Notes: generated from the sequence alone by a model not told the origin. Shown: positions 26,195-35,299, numbered from the stretch's first letter. The stretch is 64,000 bases of DNA from Actinomadura latina NBRC 106108 (GCF_001552195.1 NZ_BCQS01000003.1:372001-436000), one strand, 5' to 3'. Numbers and translations are program-made.

Positions 26195-26962
26195 GTGGCG
26201 GTACGGATCGAGCGGGACGGCCCCGTCACGACGGTGATCATGTCCCGTCCCGAGACCCGCAACGCGGTGGACGGGGCGACGGCGCGCGAGCTGGCCGAGG
26301 CGTTCCGCGCGTTCGACGCCGACGAGGGCGCGAGCGCCGCCGTCCTGTGGGGCGAGGGCGGGACGTTCTGCTCCGGCGCCGACCTCACGTCGATCGGCAC
26401 CGAGCGCAGCCCGCGCGTCGATCCGCCCCCGGCGGACGGCCCGCTCGGCTGCACGCGGATGCGGCTGTCCAAGCCGGTGATCGCCGCGGTCGCGGGCCAC
26501 GCGGTCGCCGGCGGGATGGAACTGGCCCTCTGGTGCGATCTGCGGGTCGTCGAAGAGGACGCGGCGTTCGGCGTCTACTGCCGCCGCTGGGGCGTCCCGC
26601 TCGTGGACGGCGGGACGGTCCGGCTGCCCCGGCTGATCGGCGCGAGCCGCGCGATGGACCTCATCCTCACGGGACGTGCCGTGACCGCGGAGGAGGCGTT
26701 CGAGATCGGTCTCGCGAACCGGCTCGTCCCGGCGGGCACGTCGCGGGAGGCCGCCGAGGCGCTCGCCGCCGAACTCGCCGGGTTCCCGCAGACCTGCCTG
26801 CGCAACGACCGCATGTCGGTGCTGGACGCGGAGGGACGTCCCGAGGACGAGGCGATCGCCCTCGAGTACCGGCACGGGATCGGCTCGCTCGCCGACGCCG
26901 TCGAGGGCGCCGCCCGGTTCGCGGACGGCCGCGGCCGCCACGGCGACTTCACCGACATCTAG
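26195..26962 (+). CDS. Enoyl-CoA hydratase/isomerase
   Basis: A 255-residue crotonase-fold protein starting at GTG 26195 behind AGGAGG. The oxyanion-hole segments are FCSGADLTSI and VAGHAVAGGMELALWCDLR. One of the two catalytic Glu positions of hydratases is not obvious, so isomerase or other crotonase chemistry is possible. It follows the acyl-CoA dehydrogenase by 130 bp and probably works in the same degradation route. Confidence 0.88.
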   Translation: MAVRIERDGPVTTVIMSRPETRNAVDGATARELAEAFRAFDADEGASAAVLWGEGGTFCSGADLTSIGTERSPRVDPPPADGPLGCTRMRLSKPVIAAVAGHAVAGGMELALWCDLRVVEEDAAFGVYCRRWGVPLVDGGTVRLPRLIGASRAMDLILTGRAVTAEEAFEIGLANRLVPAGTSREAAEALAAELAGFPQTCLRNDRMSVLDAEGRPEDEAIALEYRHGIGSLADAVEGAARFADGRGRHGDFTDI

Positions 26963-27075
26963 CGGCCCGAACCGGACGGCGTCCGGGGAATGCCGCCGAC
27001 CCCGCAGCGTTGACCGAACGGGATTCGGGCCCGTAGGTTCCTGTGTGGCGGCAGTCACGATCAAGGAGCGGTGCG

Positions 27076-28323
27076 ATGACGCTGACCGTGGAGCGGGCGG
27101 GCCTCGACCTGGCCGACCCGAAGGCCTACGCGGACGACCAGCGGTTCCACGAGTCGCTCGCGCTGCTGCGCCGCGAGTCGCCGGTGCACTGGGTGGACGC
27201 ACCGGGCTACACCCCGTTCTGGGCGATCACCAAGAACGAGGACGTCCTGGAGATCGAGCGCAACCACCAGATCTTCCTCAACGCGCCGCGCCCGCTGCTC
27301 GGCACCGCCGAGTTCGACGAGTTGAACCGGCAGCGGGCCGAGCAGGGCATCGCGCTGCGCACGCTGATCCACATGGACGACCCCGACCACCGGGTCATCC
27401 GGGCGATCGGCGCGGACTGGTTCCGGCCGCGCGCGATGCGGGCGCTGGAGCCGCGCATCAAGGAACTGGCGAAACGCTACGTCGACCGGATGGTGGACCT
27501 CGGCGGCGAATGCGACTTCGTCCAGGAGGTCGCCGTCCATTTCCCGCTGTACGTCATCCTGTCGCTGCTCGGCCTTCCCGAGAGCGACTTCGGCCGCATG
27601 CTGAAGCTGACGCAGGAGCTTTTCGGCGGCGATGACGACGAGTTCCAGCGGGGCGCGACCAACGAGGAGAAACTCCAGGTCCTGCTCGACTTCTTCGCCT
27701 ATTTCCAGGAGCTGACGGAGGCGCGCCGCAAGAACCCGACGGACGACCTCGCGTCCGCCATCGCGAACGCCCGGGTCGACGGCGAGCCCCTCAACGACTT
27801 CGACACCGCGTCCTACTACGTCATCGTCGCGACGGCCGGCCACGACACCACGAGCGCGACGATCTCCGGCGGCCTCCGGGCGCTCATCGAGCACCCCGAC
27901 CAGCTCGGACGGCTCCGCGACAAGCCCGAGCTGCTGCCGTTCGCGGTGGACGAGATGATCCGCTGGGTCACGCCCGTCAAGGAGTTCATGCGCACCGCGA
28001 ACCAGGATTACGAGCTGCGCGGGGTGACGATTCGCGAGGGCGACGCCGTCCTGCTCTCCTACCCGTCCGCGAACCGTGACGAGGACGTTTTCGACGACCC
28101 CTTCCGGTTCGACGTCGGCCGCGACCCGAACAGGCATCTCGCGTTCGGGTTCGGCGTCCACTACTGCCTCGGCGCGGCACTCGCCCGCATGGAGATCCGC
28201 GCGTTCTTCGCGGAACTCCTGCCGCGCCTGCGCTCCATCGAGATCGCCGGAACTCCGGAAGGGATCGCGACCACGTTCGTCGGCGGCCTGAAGCGCCTTC
28301 CGATCCGCTACTCCATCGCCTGA
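27076..28323 (+). CDS. Cytochrome P450
   Basis: 415 residues from the ATG at 27076, supported by AAGGAGCG. The I-helix oxygen motif is AGHDTTS, the ExxR pair is EMIR, and the heme loop is FGFGVHYCLG with Cys near residue 364. The length is that of a soluble bacterial class I P450. The EFMRTA region and context (acyl-CoA dehydrogenase, hydratase, alcohol dehydrogenase) suggest hydroxylation of a lipid or terpenoid chain; the subfamily is not assigned. No ferredoxin gene is adjacent. Confidence 0.92.
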   Translation: MTLTVERAGLDLADPKAYADDQRFHESLALLRRESPVHWVDAPGYTPFWAITKNEDVLEIERNHQIFLNAPRPLLGTAEFDELNRQRAEQGIALRTLIHMDDPDHRVIRAIGADWFRPRAMRALEPRIKELAKRYVDRMVDLGGECDFVQEVAVHFPLYVILSLLGLPESDFGRMLKLTQELFGGDDDEFQRGATNEEKLQVLLDFFAYFQELTEARRKNPTDDLASAIANARVDGEPLNDFDTASYYVIVATAGHDTTSATISGGLRALIEHPDQLGRLRDKPELLPFAVDEMIRWVTPVKEFMRTANQDYELRGVTIREGDAVLLSYPSANRDEDVFDDPFRFDVGRDPNRHLAFGFGVHYCLGAALARMEIRAFFAELLPRLRSIEIAGTPEGIATTFVGGLKRLPIRYSIA

Positions 28324-28334
28324 AGGAACCCCTG

Positions 28335-29429
28335 GTGCAGATCAACGCCGCGGTGCTGCGCGCCGCAGACGCCCCCTACACGATCGAGTCCCTCGACCTG
28401 GCCGACCCCGGCCCCGGCGAGGTCCTCGTCAAGATCGCGGGCACCGGGATGTGCCACACCGACATGCTCGGCCGCGTGCCGGGCGACCTCGTCGGCAAGC
28501 CCGTCGTGCTCGGCCACGAGGGGTCGGGCGTGGTCGAGGCGGTCGGCCCGGACGTCACCGGCCTCACCGTCGGCGACCACGTGGTCATGTCGTTCGACTC
28601 GTGCGGGACGTGCGACAACTGCCACGCCGCGAACCCCGGCGCCTGCCCGCAGATGATGGCGCTCAACATGCTCGCCATGCCGCTGGACGGGCGGCCGCGC
28701 GCGACCACCGCCGGCGGCGAGGCCGTCCACACCCGCTGGTTCGGGCAGTCGTCGTTCGCGAGCCACGCGCTCGGGACCGTCCGCAACGTGGTGCCGGTGC
28801 CGCACGACGTCCCGATCGAGCAGCTCGGGCCGCTCGGCTGCGGCGTCCAGACGGGCGCGGGCTCGGTGCTGATCTCCCTCGGCGTCCGCGCCGGCGACAG
28901 CATCGCGGTGTTCGGCGCGGGCGCGGTCGGGCTGTCCGCCGTGATGGCCGCGCGGGTCGCGGGCGCGACCACGATCGTCGCCGTCGACCTGCACGAGTCG
29001 CGGCTCGACCTGGCCCGCGAACTCGGCGCCACCCACGTCCTGAACGGGGCGGACGACGACATAGCCGGGCAGATCCGGGCGCTCGCCGGCGGCGAGGGCG
29101 TGCAGTACTCGTTCGACACCACCGCCGTTCCCGCGGTCGTCGCGACGGCGGTCGCGTCGCTGCGCACGACCGGCGTCTGCGGCCTCGTCGGCGTCGGCGC
29201 CGCCGAGTACACCCTGGACGCGAACCTGCTGCTCATGGGCCGGACGGTGAAGGGCATCATCGAGGGCGACGCCGTCCCGCAGACGTTCATCCCGAAGCTG
29301 ATCGAGCTGTGGCGGCAGGACCGGTTCCCGTTCGACCGCCTCATCACGACCTACCCGCTCGACCAGATCAACGAGGCGGAGGCGGACACGACGTCCGGCA
29401 AGGTCGTGAAGCCCGTCCTGATCCCGTAG
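28335..29429 (+). CDS. Zinc-dependent alcohol dehydrogenase (MDR, class III-like)
   Basis: 364 residues from GTG 28335, 11 bp after the P450 stop, with AAGGA upstream. Catalytic zinc ligands are in GMCHTD and GHEGSG; structural zinc cysteines are in CGTCDNCHAANPGAC. The motif GAGAVGLSA and the Asp in AVDL indicate NAD. It resembles aryl-alcohol dehydrogenases and could oxidise the alcohol produced by the P450. It is a distant relative of the enzyme at 16577. Confidence 0.92.
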   Translation: MQINAAVLRAADAPYTIESLDLADPGPGEVLVKIAGTGMCHTDMLGRVPGDLVGKPVVLGHEGSGVVEAVGPDVTGLTVGDHVVMSFDSCGTCDNCHAANPGACPQMMALNMLAMPLDGRPRATTAGGEAVHTRWFGQSSFASHALGTVRNVVPVPHDVPIEQLGPLGCGVQTGAGSVLISLGVRAGDSIAVFGAGAVGLSAVMAARVAGATTIVAVDLHESRLDLARELGATHVLNGADDDIAGQIRALAGGEGVQYSFDTTAVPAVVATAVASLRTTGVCGLVGVGAAEYTLDANLLLMGRTVKGIIEGDAVPQTFIPKLIELWRQDRFPFDRLITTYPLDQINEAEADTTSGKVVKPVLIP

Positions 29430-29443
29430 ACCGTCCCGGTCAG

Positions 29444-30352
29444 CTAGACGACGCGGTGGAGGAGGCCGTCGCCTCGAGCGAGGCGGCGGCAGTTCTCCGC
29501 GGCGACCGCGAAGTAGCGGTCCCAGGTCTCGCGGGTCAGCCAGGCGACGTGCGGCATGACGGCGACGTTGTCCAAGGCCAGGAGCGGATTGGACGCGTCC
29601 ACCGGTTCGGTCTCGAACACGTCGAGCCCGGCGCCGCCCAGCCGCCCCGACGTCAGCGCGTCCACCAGCGCCGCCTCATCGATGACCGCCCCGCGCGCCG
29701 TGTTCACGACGACCGCGCCCTTCGGCAGCAGTGCGAGCCTCTCGGCGTCGAGCAGATGGTGCGTCTCGTCGGTCAGCGGAATGTGCACCGACACGATGTC
29801 GCTCGCCCGCAGCAGGTCGTCCAGCTCCCGCCAGGCCGGGTCGTCGCGGCGCGGGCGCCGTGACGTGTAGAGGACGTTCGCGCCAATCGCCTCCAGCATG
29901 CCGCGCAGCAGCGTGGCGATCTCACCGCCGCCGAGGAGCCCGACCGTCCGTCCGGCGATCTCCCCGCCGACGAGGCCGCGGTCGGCGGGCCAGCCTTCGC
30001 CGCGCCGCGTCCGCGCGTCGAACGGGACGACCCTGCGCAGCGCCGCGAGCATCAGCAGCAGCGACGTCTCCGCGACGGCCTGCGCGTTCTGCCCCGGCAT
30101 GTTCGCGACGGCGATCCCGCGTTCCTCGGCCGCGTCCAGGTCGATCGTGTTGACCCCGGTGCCGAGCTTCTGGATCAGCTTGAGTTTCGGTGCCCGGTCC
30201 ATGTCGGCAGCCGTGAGCGGACGCAGCACGTGCCAGATGACCTCGGCGTCCGGCAGCAGCTCCGCGAACCGCGCATCGTCCTGCTCGGAGCAGCTCACGA
30301 TGTCGATATCGGACTCCGCGTGGTCCATGTCGTAATGCAGCAGCACCCGCAT
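29444..30352 (-). CDS. D-isomer-specific 2-hydroxyacid dehydrogenase
   Basis: 302 residues from the ATG at 30352, supported by GAAAGGGGGC. The nucleotide-binding loop is VGLLGGGEIA. The catalytic set is Arg in NTARGAVIDE, Glu in FETEPVD and His in MPHVAWLTRE. Family members interconvert 2-keto and D-2-hydroxy acids with NAD(P)H; the substrate is unknown. It converges with the alcohol dehydrogenase and diverges from the nitronate monooxygenase. Confidence 0.9.
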   Translation of the reverse strand: MRVLLHYDMDHAESDIDIVSCSEQDDARFAELLPDAEVIWHVLRPLTAADMDRAPKLKLIQKLGTGVNTIDLDAAEERGIAVANMPGQNAQAVAETSLLLMLAALRRVVPFDARTRRGEGWPADRGLVGGEIAGRTVGLLGGGEIATLLRGMLEAIGANVLYTSRRPRRDDPAWRELDDLLRASDIVSVHIPLTDETHHLLDAERLALLPKGAVVVNTARGAVIDEAALVDALTSGRLGGAGLDVFETEPVDASNPLLALDNVAVMPHVAWLTRETWDRYFAVAAENCRRLARGDGLLHRVV

Positions 30353-30512
30353 GCCGCCCCCTTTCCGTCCTTCAGGGAACCCCGGGTCGGCCCCCGGCCT
30401 TCCCACCGGATTATGGTGCGGATCATGAGGACGAGTCCCGGGGAACCGCACCGGACGGCCTCGCCGCCGGCCGCCGCGACCGCGTCCACCCGACCGGAGA
30501 CGAGGTAACGCC

Positions 30513-31508
30513 ATGTGGACGGACGTCCCCATCATCCAGGCGCCGATGGCGGGCGGCCCGTCGACGCCCGAACTGGCCGCCGCCGTGTCGGACGCGGGCG
30601 GCCTCGGGTTCCTCGCCGCCGGATACAAGACGCCCGAGGCCATGCGCGCCGACATCGCCGCGACCCGGAAACTGACGTCCCGCCCGTTCGGGATGAACGT
30701 CTTCATGCCGTCGACGGACGAGATCGACGCCGCCGAAGTCGCCGCCTACCGCGACCGTCTCGCGCCCGAAGCCGACCGCCTCGGCGTCTCCCCCGGCACC
30801 CCGGCCGCCCGCGACGACGCGTACGAGGCGAAAATCGCCGACCTGCTGTCGGACCCGCCGCCGTTCGTGAGCTTCACGTTCGGCTGCCCGGCGCCCGACG
30901 TCATCCAGGCGTTCCAGGCCAAGGGTGTGACGGTGGTCGTCACCGTGACGTCCGTGGACGAGGCTCGCCAAGCTTCGTCCGCCGACGCCCTCTGCCTGCA
31001 GGGCTCCGAGGCGGGCGGGCATCGCGGGTCGTTCACGAACACGTCCGACGAGCCACTGCCGTTGCGCGTCCTGCTTCGCTCCGTGCGCGCGATGACTTCC
31101 CGGCCTCTCATCGCCGCCGGTGGTCTCGCCTCATCCGGTGACGTGGCCGAGGTGCTAACCATGGGCGCGGTCGCAGCCCAGTTGGGGACGGCCTTCGTCC
31201 GCTGCCCGGAGAGCGGTGCCAACGCCGTCCACAAGGCCGCCCTGACCGACCCGCGTTTCACGTCCACCGCACTGACCCGAGCCTTCAGCGGACGACTCGC
31301 TCGTGGCCTGGTCAACCGATTCCTCACCGAACACTCGGCGCATGCACCGGCCGCTTACCCGGACGTCCACTACGTGACTTCGCCACTGCGCAAGGCGGCC
31401 GCCGCTCAAGGCGACCCGGAAGGGGTCAACCTGTGGGCGGGAGAGTCCTTCCACAACACGACCGAAGCCCCCGCCGCCGACCTGGTACGCGTCCTGACGC
31501 CACGCTAA
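30513..31508 (+). CDS. Nitronate monooxygenase (2-nitropropane dioxygenase family)
   Basis: A 331-residue FMN TIM-barrel protein. Motifs include the N-terminal IIQAPMAGGPSTP, SFTFGCP and the phosphate-binding QGSEAGGHRGSF with the catalytic His. It probably oxidises alkyl nitronates or a related toxic metabolite such as propionate 3-nitronate. GAGGT precedes the ATG. The stop TAA shares an A with the ATG of the next gene. Confidence 0.9.
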   Translation: MWTDVPIIQAPMAGGPSTPELAAAVSDAGGLGFLAAGYKTPEAMRADIAATRKLTSRPFGMNVFMPSTDEIDAAEVAAYRDRLAPEADRLGVSPGTPAARDDAYEAKIADLLSDPPPFVSFTFGCPAPDVIQAFQAKGVTVVVTVTSVDEARQASSADALCLQGSEAGGHRGSFTNTSDEPLPLRVLLRSVRAMTSRPLIAAGGLASSGDVAEVLTMGAVAAQLGTAFVRCPESGANAVHKAALTDPRFTSTALTRAFSGRLARGLVNRFLTEHSAHAPAAYPDVHYVTSPLRKAAAAQGDPEGVNLWAGESFHNTTEAPAADLVRVLTPR

Positions 31509-31975
31509 TGCCCGAGTTGGCCATCCTGATCGGCCTTCAGGCGTCCGGGAAGACGACGTTCTACCGCCGGCATCTGGCCGGACACGTCCACGTCAGCAAG
31601 GACCTCTTCCCCAGGGGCGCCCGGCGCAAGCAGGCACGCCAGTTGCGGCTCATTTCCGAGGCCCTTGAACAAGACCGTGACGTGGCGGTCGACAACACGA
31701 ACCCGTCCCCGGACGAATGGCAGCCGCTCATCACCGTGGGCCGGCGCCACCGCGCGCACATCGTCGGTTATTGGTTTCCGCCGGACGTCGCGCTCTCGAT
31801 GCGCCGCAACGCCGTCCGCCCACCCGAAATCCAGGTGCCGGACGTCGGCGTCTATGCCGCCCTCAAACGTCTTCGCCGTCCGCGCCCGTCAGACGGCTTC
31901 GACGCGTTGTTCACGGTGGTCCCCGCCGCCGACGGCGCGTTCGACGTCAAGGAGATGACCGATGAAGGACCTTGA
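31508..31975 (+). CDS. P-loop nucleic-acid-kinase-like ATPase
   Basis: A 155-residue single-domain P-loop protein. Walker A is GLQASGKT (residues 9-16); VSKDLFP, VAVDNTNPSPDEW and the R-x-x-R-type lid (ALSMRRNAVR) match the polynucleotide-kinase branch (Pnkp N-terminal-like AAA_33). It probably phosphorylates a 5'-OH of RNA or DNA, or a nucleoside. It shares its last 14 bases with the Thg1-like gene, so the pair is translated together and probably acts on the same RNA ends. Confidence 0.85.
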   Translation: MPELAILIGLQASGKTTFYRRHLAGHVHVSKDLFPRGARRKQARQLRLISEALEQDRDVAVDNTNPSPDEWQPLITVGRRHRAHIVGYWFPPDVALSMRRNAVRPPEIQVPDVGVYAALKRLRRPRPSDGFDALFTVVPAADGAFDVKEMTDEGP

Positions 31976-32708
31976 GTCGCGGATGCGCGCCCGCGAGTGG
32001 TTCCACTCCCTGACCCTGTTCCCCGGCGCGTGGACGGTCGTTCGCGTGGACGGCCGCTCCTTCTCCCGCTTCACCGAGACCCGCTTCGACAAGCCCTTCG
32101 ACGAGCGTTTCTCGGCACTCATGGCGGACACCGCGCAGGCGCTCCTCAGCGACCTCGACGGCCGTTACGCCTACACCGAGAGCGACGAGATCTCCGTCGT
32201 GCTCGACCCGTCGTTCGACTTGTTCGGCCGCGAGGTGGAGAAGCTCGTCTCCCTGTCGGCGAGCATCGCGACCGCCGCGTTCACCCACGCCGCCGGCGAA
32301 CCCGTCGCGTTCGACAGCCGCATCTGGATGGGGACCACCCTGGACGAGGTCGTCGACTACCTTTCCTGGCGCCAAGCCGACGCCGCCCGCTGCGCGCTGA
32401 ACGGCTGGTGCTACTGGACGCTCCGCAACGAGGGCCGCTCCGCCCGTCAGGCGACTCGCGAACTCGAACGCACCTCCGTCTCGGGGAAGAACGAACTCCT
32501 CTACGCCCGCGGAATCAATTTCAACGAAGTCCCGACTTGGCAGCGCCGCGGCGTGGGGCTCTGGTGGGAGAACTACGAGAAGCCCGGCCACGACCCGATT
32601 CGGGGCATCGACGTGGTCGCCACCCGCCGCCGTGTCCACGTCCAACGCGAACTCCCCATGAAGGGCGCCTACCGGGGCTTCGTCCGGTCGCTCTTGGAGT
32701 CGAGTTAG
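31962..32708 (+). CDS. Thg1-like 3'-5' nucleotidyltransferase (tRNA-His guanylyltransferase family)
   Basis: A 248-residue Thg1 family protein. The polymerase-like metal ligands are present: Asp30 in VRVDGRSFSRF and Asp75-Glu76 in TESDEISVV. These match the three carboxylates of yeast Thg1. Thg1-like proteins add nucleotides to 5' ends in the 3'-5' direction using a template, and bacterial members repair 5'-truncated tRNAs rather than adding G-1. Start ATG 31962 lies inside the kinase gene. Together the two could phosphorylate and rebuild damaged RNA 5' ends. Confidence 0.88.
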   Translation: MKDLESRMRAREWFHSLTLFPGAWTVVRVDGRSFSRFTETRFDKPFDERFSALMADTAQALLSDLDGRYAYTESDEISVVLDPSFDLFGREVEKLVSLSASIATAAFTHAAGEPVAFDSRIWMGTTLDEVVDYLSWRQADAARCALNGWCYWTLRNEGRSARQATRELERTSVSGKNELLYARGINFNEVPTWQRRGVGLWWENYEKPGHDPIRGIDVVATRRRVHVQRELPMKGAYRGFVRSLLESS

Positions 32709-32886
32709 AGTTCGTCGCCCCGGTCCCAGAGGGATCTTCGGCACTGCGGCGGCACCGGCCTGACGGTCGCGAGCCCTCCGACGTCCACAGGCGTTCTGTT
32801 TGACGGATGGCTGCGGGGGTAGCCGCCCACACGCAGTGACGGGGCCCTGTCCCTTCCCGCCACAGACGCCCAGGGGGTTGCCGAAC

Positions 32887-33795
32887 GTGCAGGACAACGG
32901 AGACGACCGCACGGATCCGCAGATTCTCGCGGAACCGACGCCTCCCTACCCCGGGCAGCGACAGCAGCCGCCCGGCAGCGAACAGGACGTGGAACCGAGG
33001 CCGCGCTACCAGGCGGAGCGCTACCGCCCGGCGGACAAGCTCCGCGACAAGGTCGCGCTCATCACGGGCGGCGACTCCGGCATCGGCCGCGCGGTGGCCG
33101 TGCTCTACGCCCGCGAGGGCGCCGACGTCGCCATCGTGTACCTGCCGGAGGAGCAGCCGGACGCGGAGGAGACCCGACGCGCGGTGGAGGCCGAAGGCCG
33201 CACGTGCCTGCTGCTGCCCGGCGACCTGGCCGAAGCGTCGTTCTGCTACGACGCCGTCGAGCGGACGGTGCGGGACCTGGGCGACCTGAACATCCTGGTG
33301 CAGAACGCGGCCCACCTGAACAGCCAACTGGACCTGTCGCAGCTCTCCTTCGAGGACTGGGACCGGTCCTTCAAGGTGAACGTGTACTCGTACTTCCATC
33401 TCGTCCAGGCCGCGCGCCCGCATCTCAAGGCGGGCGACTCCATCATCGCGACCGCCTCGGAGGAGGCCCTCAAGGGCAGCGACACGATGATCGACTACGC
33501 GGCCAGCAAGGCCGCCCTCGTCAACTTCACCAAGTCGATCGCCTTCCACCTGGCCAAGGACGGCATCCGCGCGAACGTGGTCGCCCCGGGCCCCACCTGG
33601 ACCGTCCTCAACATCGCCGACCAGAACATGCCGCAGGACGGCCTCGCGAACCTCGGCAGTGAGGGGCCGATGGGACGTGTCGCGCAGCCGGAGGAGATGG
33701 CGCCGGCGTACGTGTACCTGGCGTCCGACGCCGACTCCAGCTACACCGTCGGCGAGATCCTCGCCATCACCGGCGGCCTGACCACCACCCGCTAG
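32887..33795 (+). CDS. Short-chain dehydrogenase, general-stress type
   Basis: 302 residues from GTG 32887. An N-terminal extension of about 50 residues (Pro/Gln-rich, with PPYPGQRQQPPGSE) precedes the Rossmann motif TGGDSGIGRAVA. The catalytic Y-x-x-x-K is in DYAASKAAL and NAA in LVQNAAH. This layout matches the YhdF/YhxC/GsiB-associated glucose-1-dehydrogenase-like SDRs linked to stress. Its TAG stop overlaps the stop of the convergent gene at a CTAG site. Confidence 0.88.
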   Translation: MQDNGDDRTDPQILAEPTPPYPGQRQQPPGSEQDVEPRPRYQAERYRPADKLRDKVALITGGDSGIGRAVAVLYAREGADVAIVYLPEEQPDAEETRRAVEAEGRTCLLLPGDLAEASFCYDAVERTVRDLGDLNILVQNAAHLNSQLDLSQLSFEDWDRSFKVNVYSYFHLVQAARPHLKAGDSIIATASEEALKGSDTMIDYAASKAALVNFTKSIAFHLAKDGIRANVVAPGPTWTVLNIADQNMPQDGLANLGSEGPMGRVAQPEEMAPAYVYLASDADSSYTVGEILAITGGLTTTR

Positions 33796-34202
33796 ACCGC
33801 GTCCCCCTCACCGGACGAACCGGCCACGCCCTCGGCCCGCTTACGAGCCGCAGCCCTACGCCGTTCACGCCACGCGTAGGGAATGACAATAAAGAACACT
33901 GCGAGGCCAGGGGCCAGGCTGGTGAGGTGCGTGTTGCCGGTCCCGGCCAGCGCCGCCATGACGACGAGGGCGATCGACCATCCGACCGGACGCTGCAGAA
34001 CGGGACGGTCCGCCACGTCCCATCCCCGTGCCCGCTCACGCCAACGCAACCAAGCCTCGGCAAGGACGCCGATCGCCACATACAGGCAGGCCCACGCGAC
34101 GAAAGCGGGGGACCAGAAGAGCGTGGCCCCGAAAACTCCACTGACCACCACGACGAGGAGGACGGCAACCCCCGCCAGAAGCCGCACCCAGAAGGACCCC
34201 AT
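33792..34202 (-). CDS. Small membrane protein, unknown function
   Basis: 136 residues from the ATG at 34202 (GGAGGTG upstream), with four hydrophobic segments (about 5-25, 27-45, 70-85, 88-108) and a basic, charged C-terminal tail. Not recognised. It ends on the complementary strand of the SDR stop, with both stops reading from one CTAG. Confidence 0.7.
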   Translation of the reverse strand: MGSFWVRLLAGVAVLLVVVVSGVFGATLFWSPAFVAWACLYVAIGVLAEAWLRWRERARGWDVADRPVLQRPVGWSIALVVMAALAGTGNTHLTSLAPGLAVFFIVIPYAWRERRRAAARKRAEGVAGSSGEGDAV

Positions 34203-34312
34203 AGCCCCGTCACCTCCAGGACGCCGCCCCGACCCCACCCCCATCAAACCGCGGTCAAGAACACCAATCCACAGACGCCAACCCGCACGTCTCCGCCGCC
34301 GCGGCCGACGCG

Positions 34313-34876
34313 TCAGAAGCCGAGGGTCGGGAGGACGCCTTCGAGCGGTTCGGGGATGCTCAGGTCGTCGCCGAGGGCGGCCGAGGCGCTGTGCGCGTAG
34401 TCGTTGCCGCGCGGCTCGGAGAAGATCGTGGCCTTGCCGTCCAGCCGGTCGATCAGCAGGTATAGCGGGATATCGGCAGCGGCGTAGCCCCGGCGCTTGG
34501 GCCCCCGGTCGCGTTCGGCGCCTTTGCGATCGCGCGGGCGGCCAGAGGTCACTTCCAAGACCATCGCCACGCCGTCGGGCTTGCTGTGCCATTCCCGTCC
34601 GGCGAAGGCGCCCTTGGGGGCGGCGATCCCGTCTGGGACGTACTCGCCCTCTGGGCTGATCAGTGTCAGGTTGCGGTGCAGCCGCAGACCATGGACATCC
34701 CGTACCCAGTCATCGACGGCCACGACGATGGTCTCGTGCTGCCCGTCGGGGGTCGGTGACACGATGATCTCTCCATCTACCAACTCGGCACGGAAGCCCG
34801 GCATCACATCGAGCGCAGCGTACGCCTCGCGCAGGTCGCCACGGACGGGCGACGGCTCTTCTGGCATCGCCGTCAT
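34313..34876 (-). CDS. Uma2 family (DUF820) putative endonuclease
   Basis: 187 residues from the ATG at 34876 (GAGGAG upstream). It has the Uma2 PD-(D/E)xK core: EYVPDGIAAPKG, then MVLEVTSGRPRDR with E-V-x-S, and KRRGYAAADIPLYLLID. The family is widespread in actinobacteria and cyanobacteria and is predicted to be a nuclease, but few members have known roles. It stands alone upstream of the Scr1 module. Confidence 0.88.
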   Translation of the reverse strand: MTAMPEEPSPVRGDLREAYAALDVMPGFRAELVDGEIIVSPTPDGQHETIVVAVDDWVRDVHGLRLHRNLTLISPEGEYVPDGIAAPKGAFAGREWHSKPDGVAMVLEVTSGRPRDRKGAERDRGPKRRGYAAADIPLYLLIDRLDGKATIFSEPRGNDYAHSASAALGDDLSIPEPLEGVLPTLGF

Positions 34877-35104
34877 GACAATTCTCCTCATGGTGTCAGA
34901 GAGGTTGCGCAATACCCTTGACACTAGCAACGCATCTTTCCCGGCGGGCCGAGCCGTGTCATTGGGCGCGTCCACTTGGCAGGGTTGCCTCTGGATAGGT
35001 GGAGGGGCGCAGCGCGTGCCCGTGGGGGCGGCGGGTCGTCCGGGCGGGGACGGGGCGACTTGCCGCTGCTCGCCGGGGCCGGCGGGGTGGGTGGCGCCGA
35101 GGCG

Positions 35105-35299
35105 TCAGTGCGTGTCGGCGGCGGACTGGACGGCTGTGCGCAGCGCCGCCGTTGTCAGCAGGAGGACGGGGCCGTCCGGGTCCTTGCTGTCCCGCACCGC
35201 CACCACCGCCGCACCGGCCACGTGCGCCAGTTCGACGCAGTTGCCGCCGTTGGAAGCGGTGTAGCTACTCTTGCGCCACTTGGCGTTTCTCAGGTCCAT
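35105..35299 (-). CDS. DUF397 small regulatory protein
   Basis: A 64-residue DUF397 protein: WRKSSYTASNGGNCVELA, then VAVRDSKDPDGPVL and a C-terminal helix. It overlaps the 3' end of the DUF5753 regulator gene by 10 bases. DUF397 proteins are small partners (antagonist or modulator) of Scr1-type DNA-binding proteins in Streptomyces-like bacteria, as in AbaA-type loci. Confidence 0.9.
   Translation of the reverse strand: MDLRNAKWRKSSYTASNGGNCVELAHVAGAAVVAVRDSKDPDGPVLLLTTAALRTAVQSAADTH

Noticed and set aside
30425..30508. Possible 27-codon leader peptide before the nitronate monooxygenase gene
   Set aside because: Ends close to the gene, but it has no ribosome binding site and no regulatory residue run; not convincing.
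34902..34930. Promoter with TTGACA near 34914
   Set aside because: A good -35 is present on the plus strand, but no -10 follows at a usable distance and no plus-strand gene starts there.
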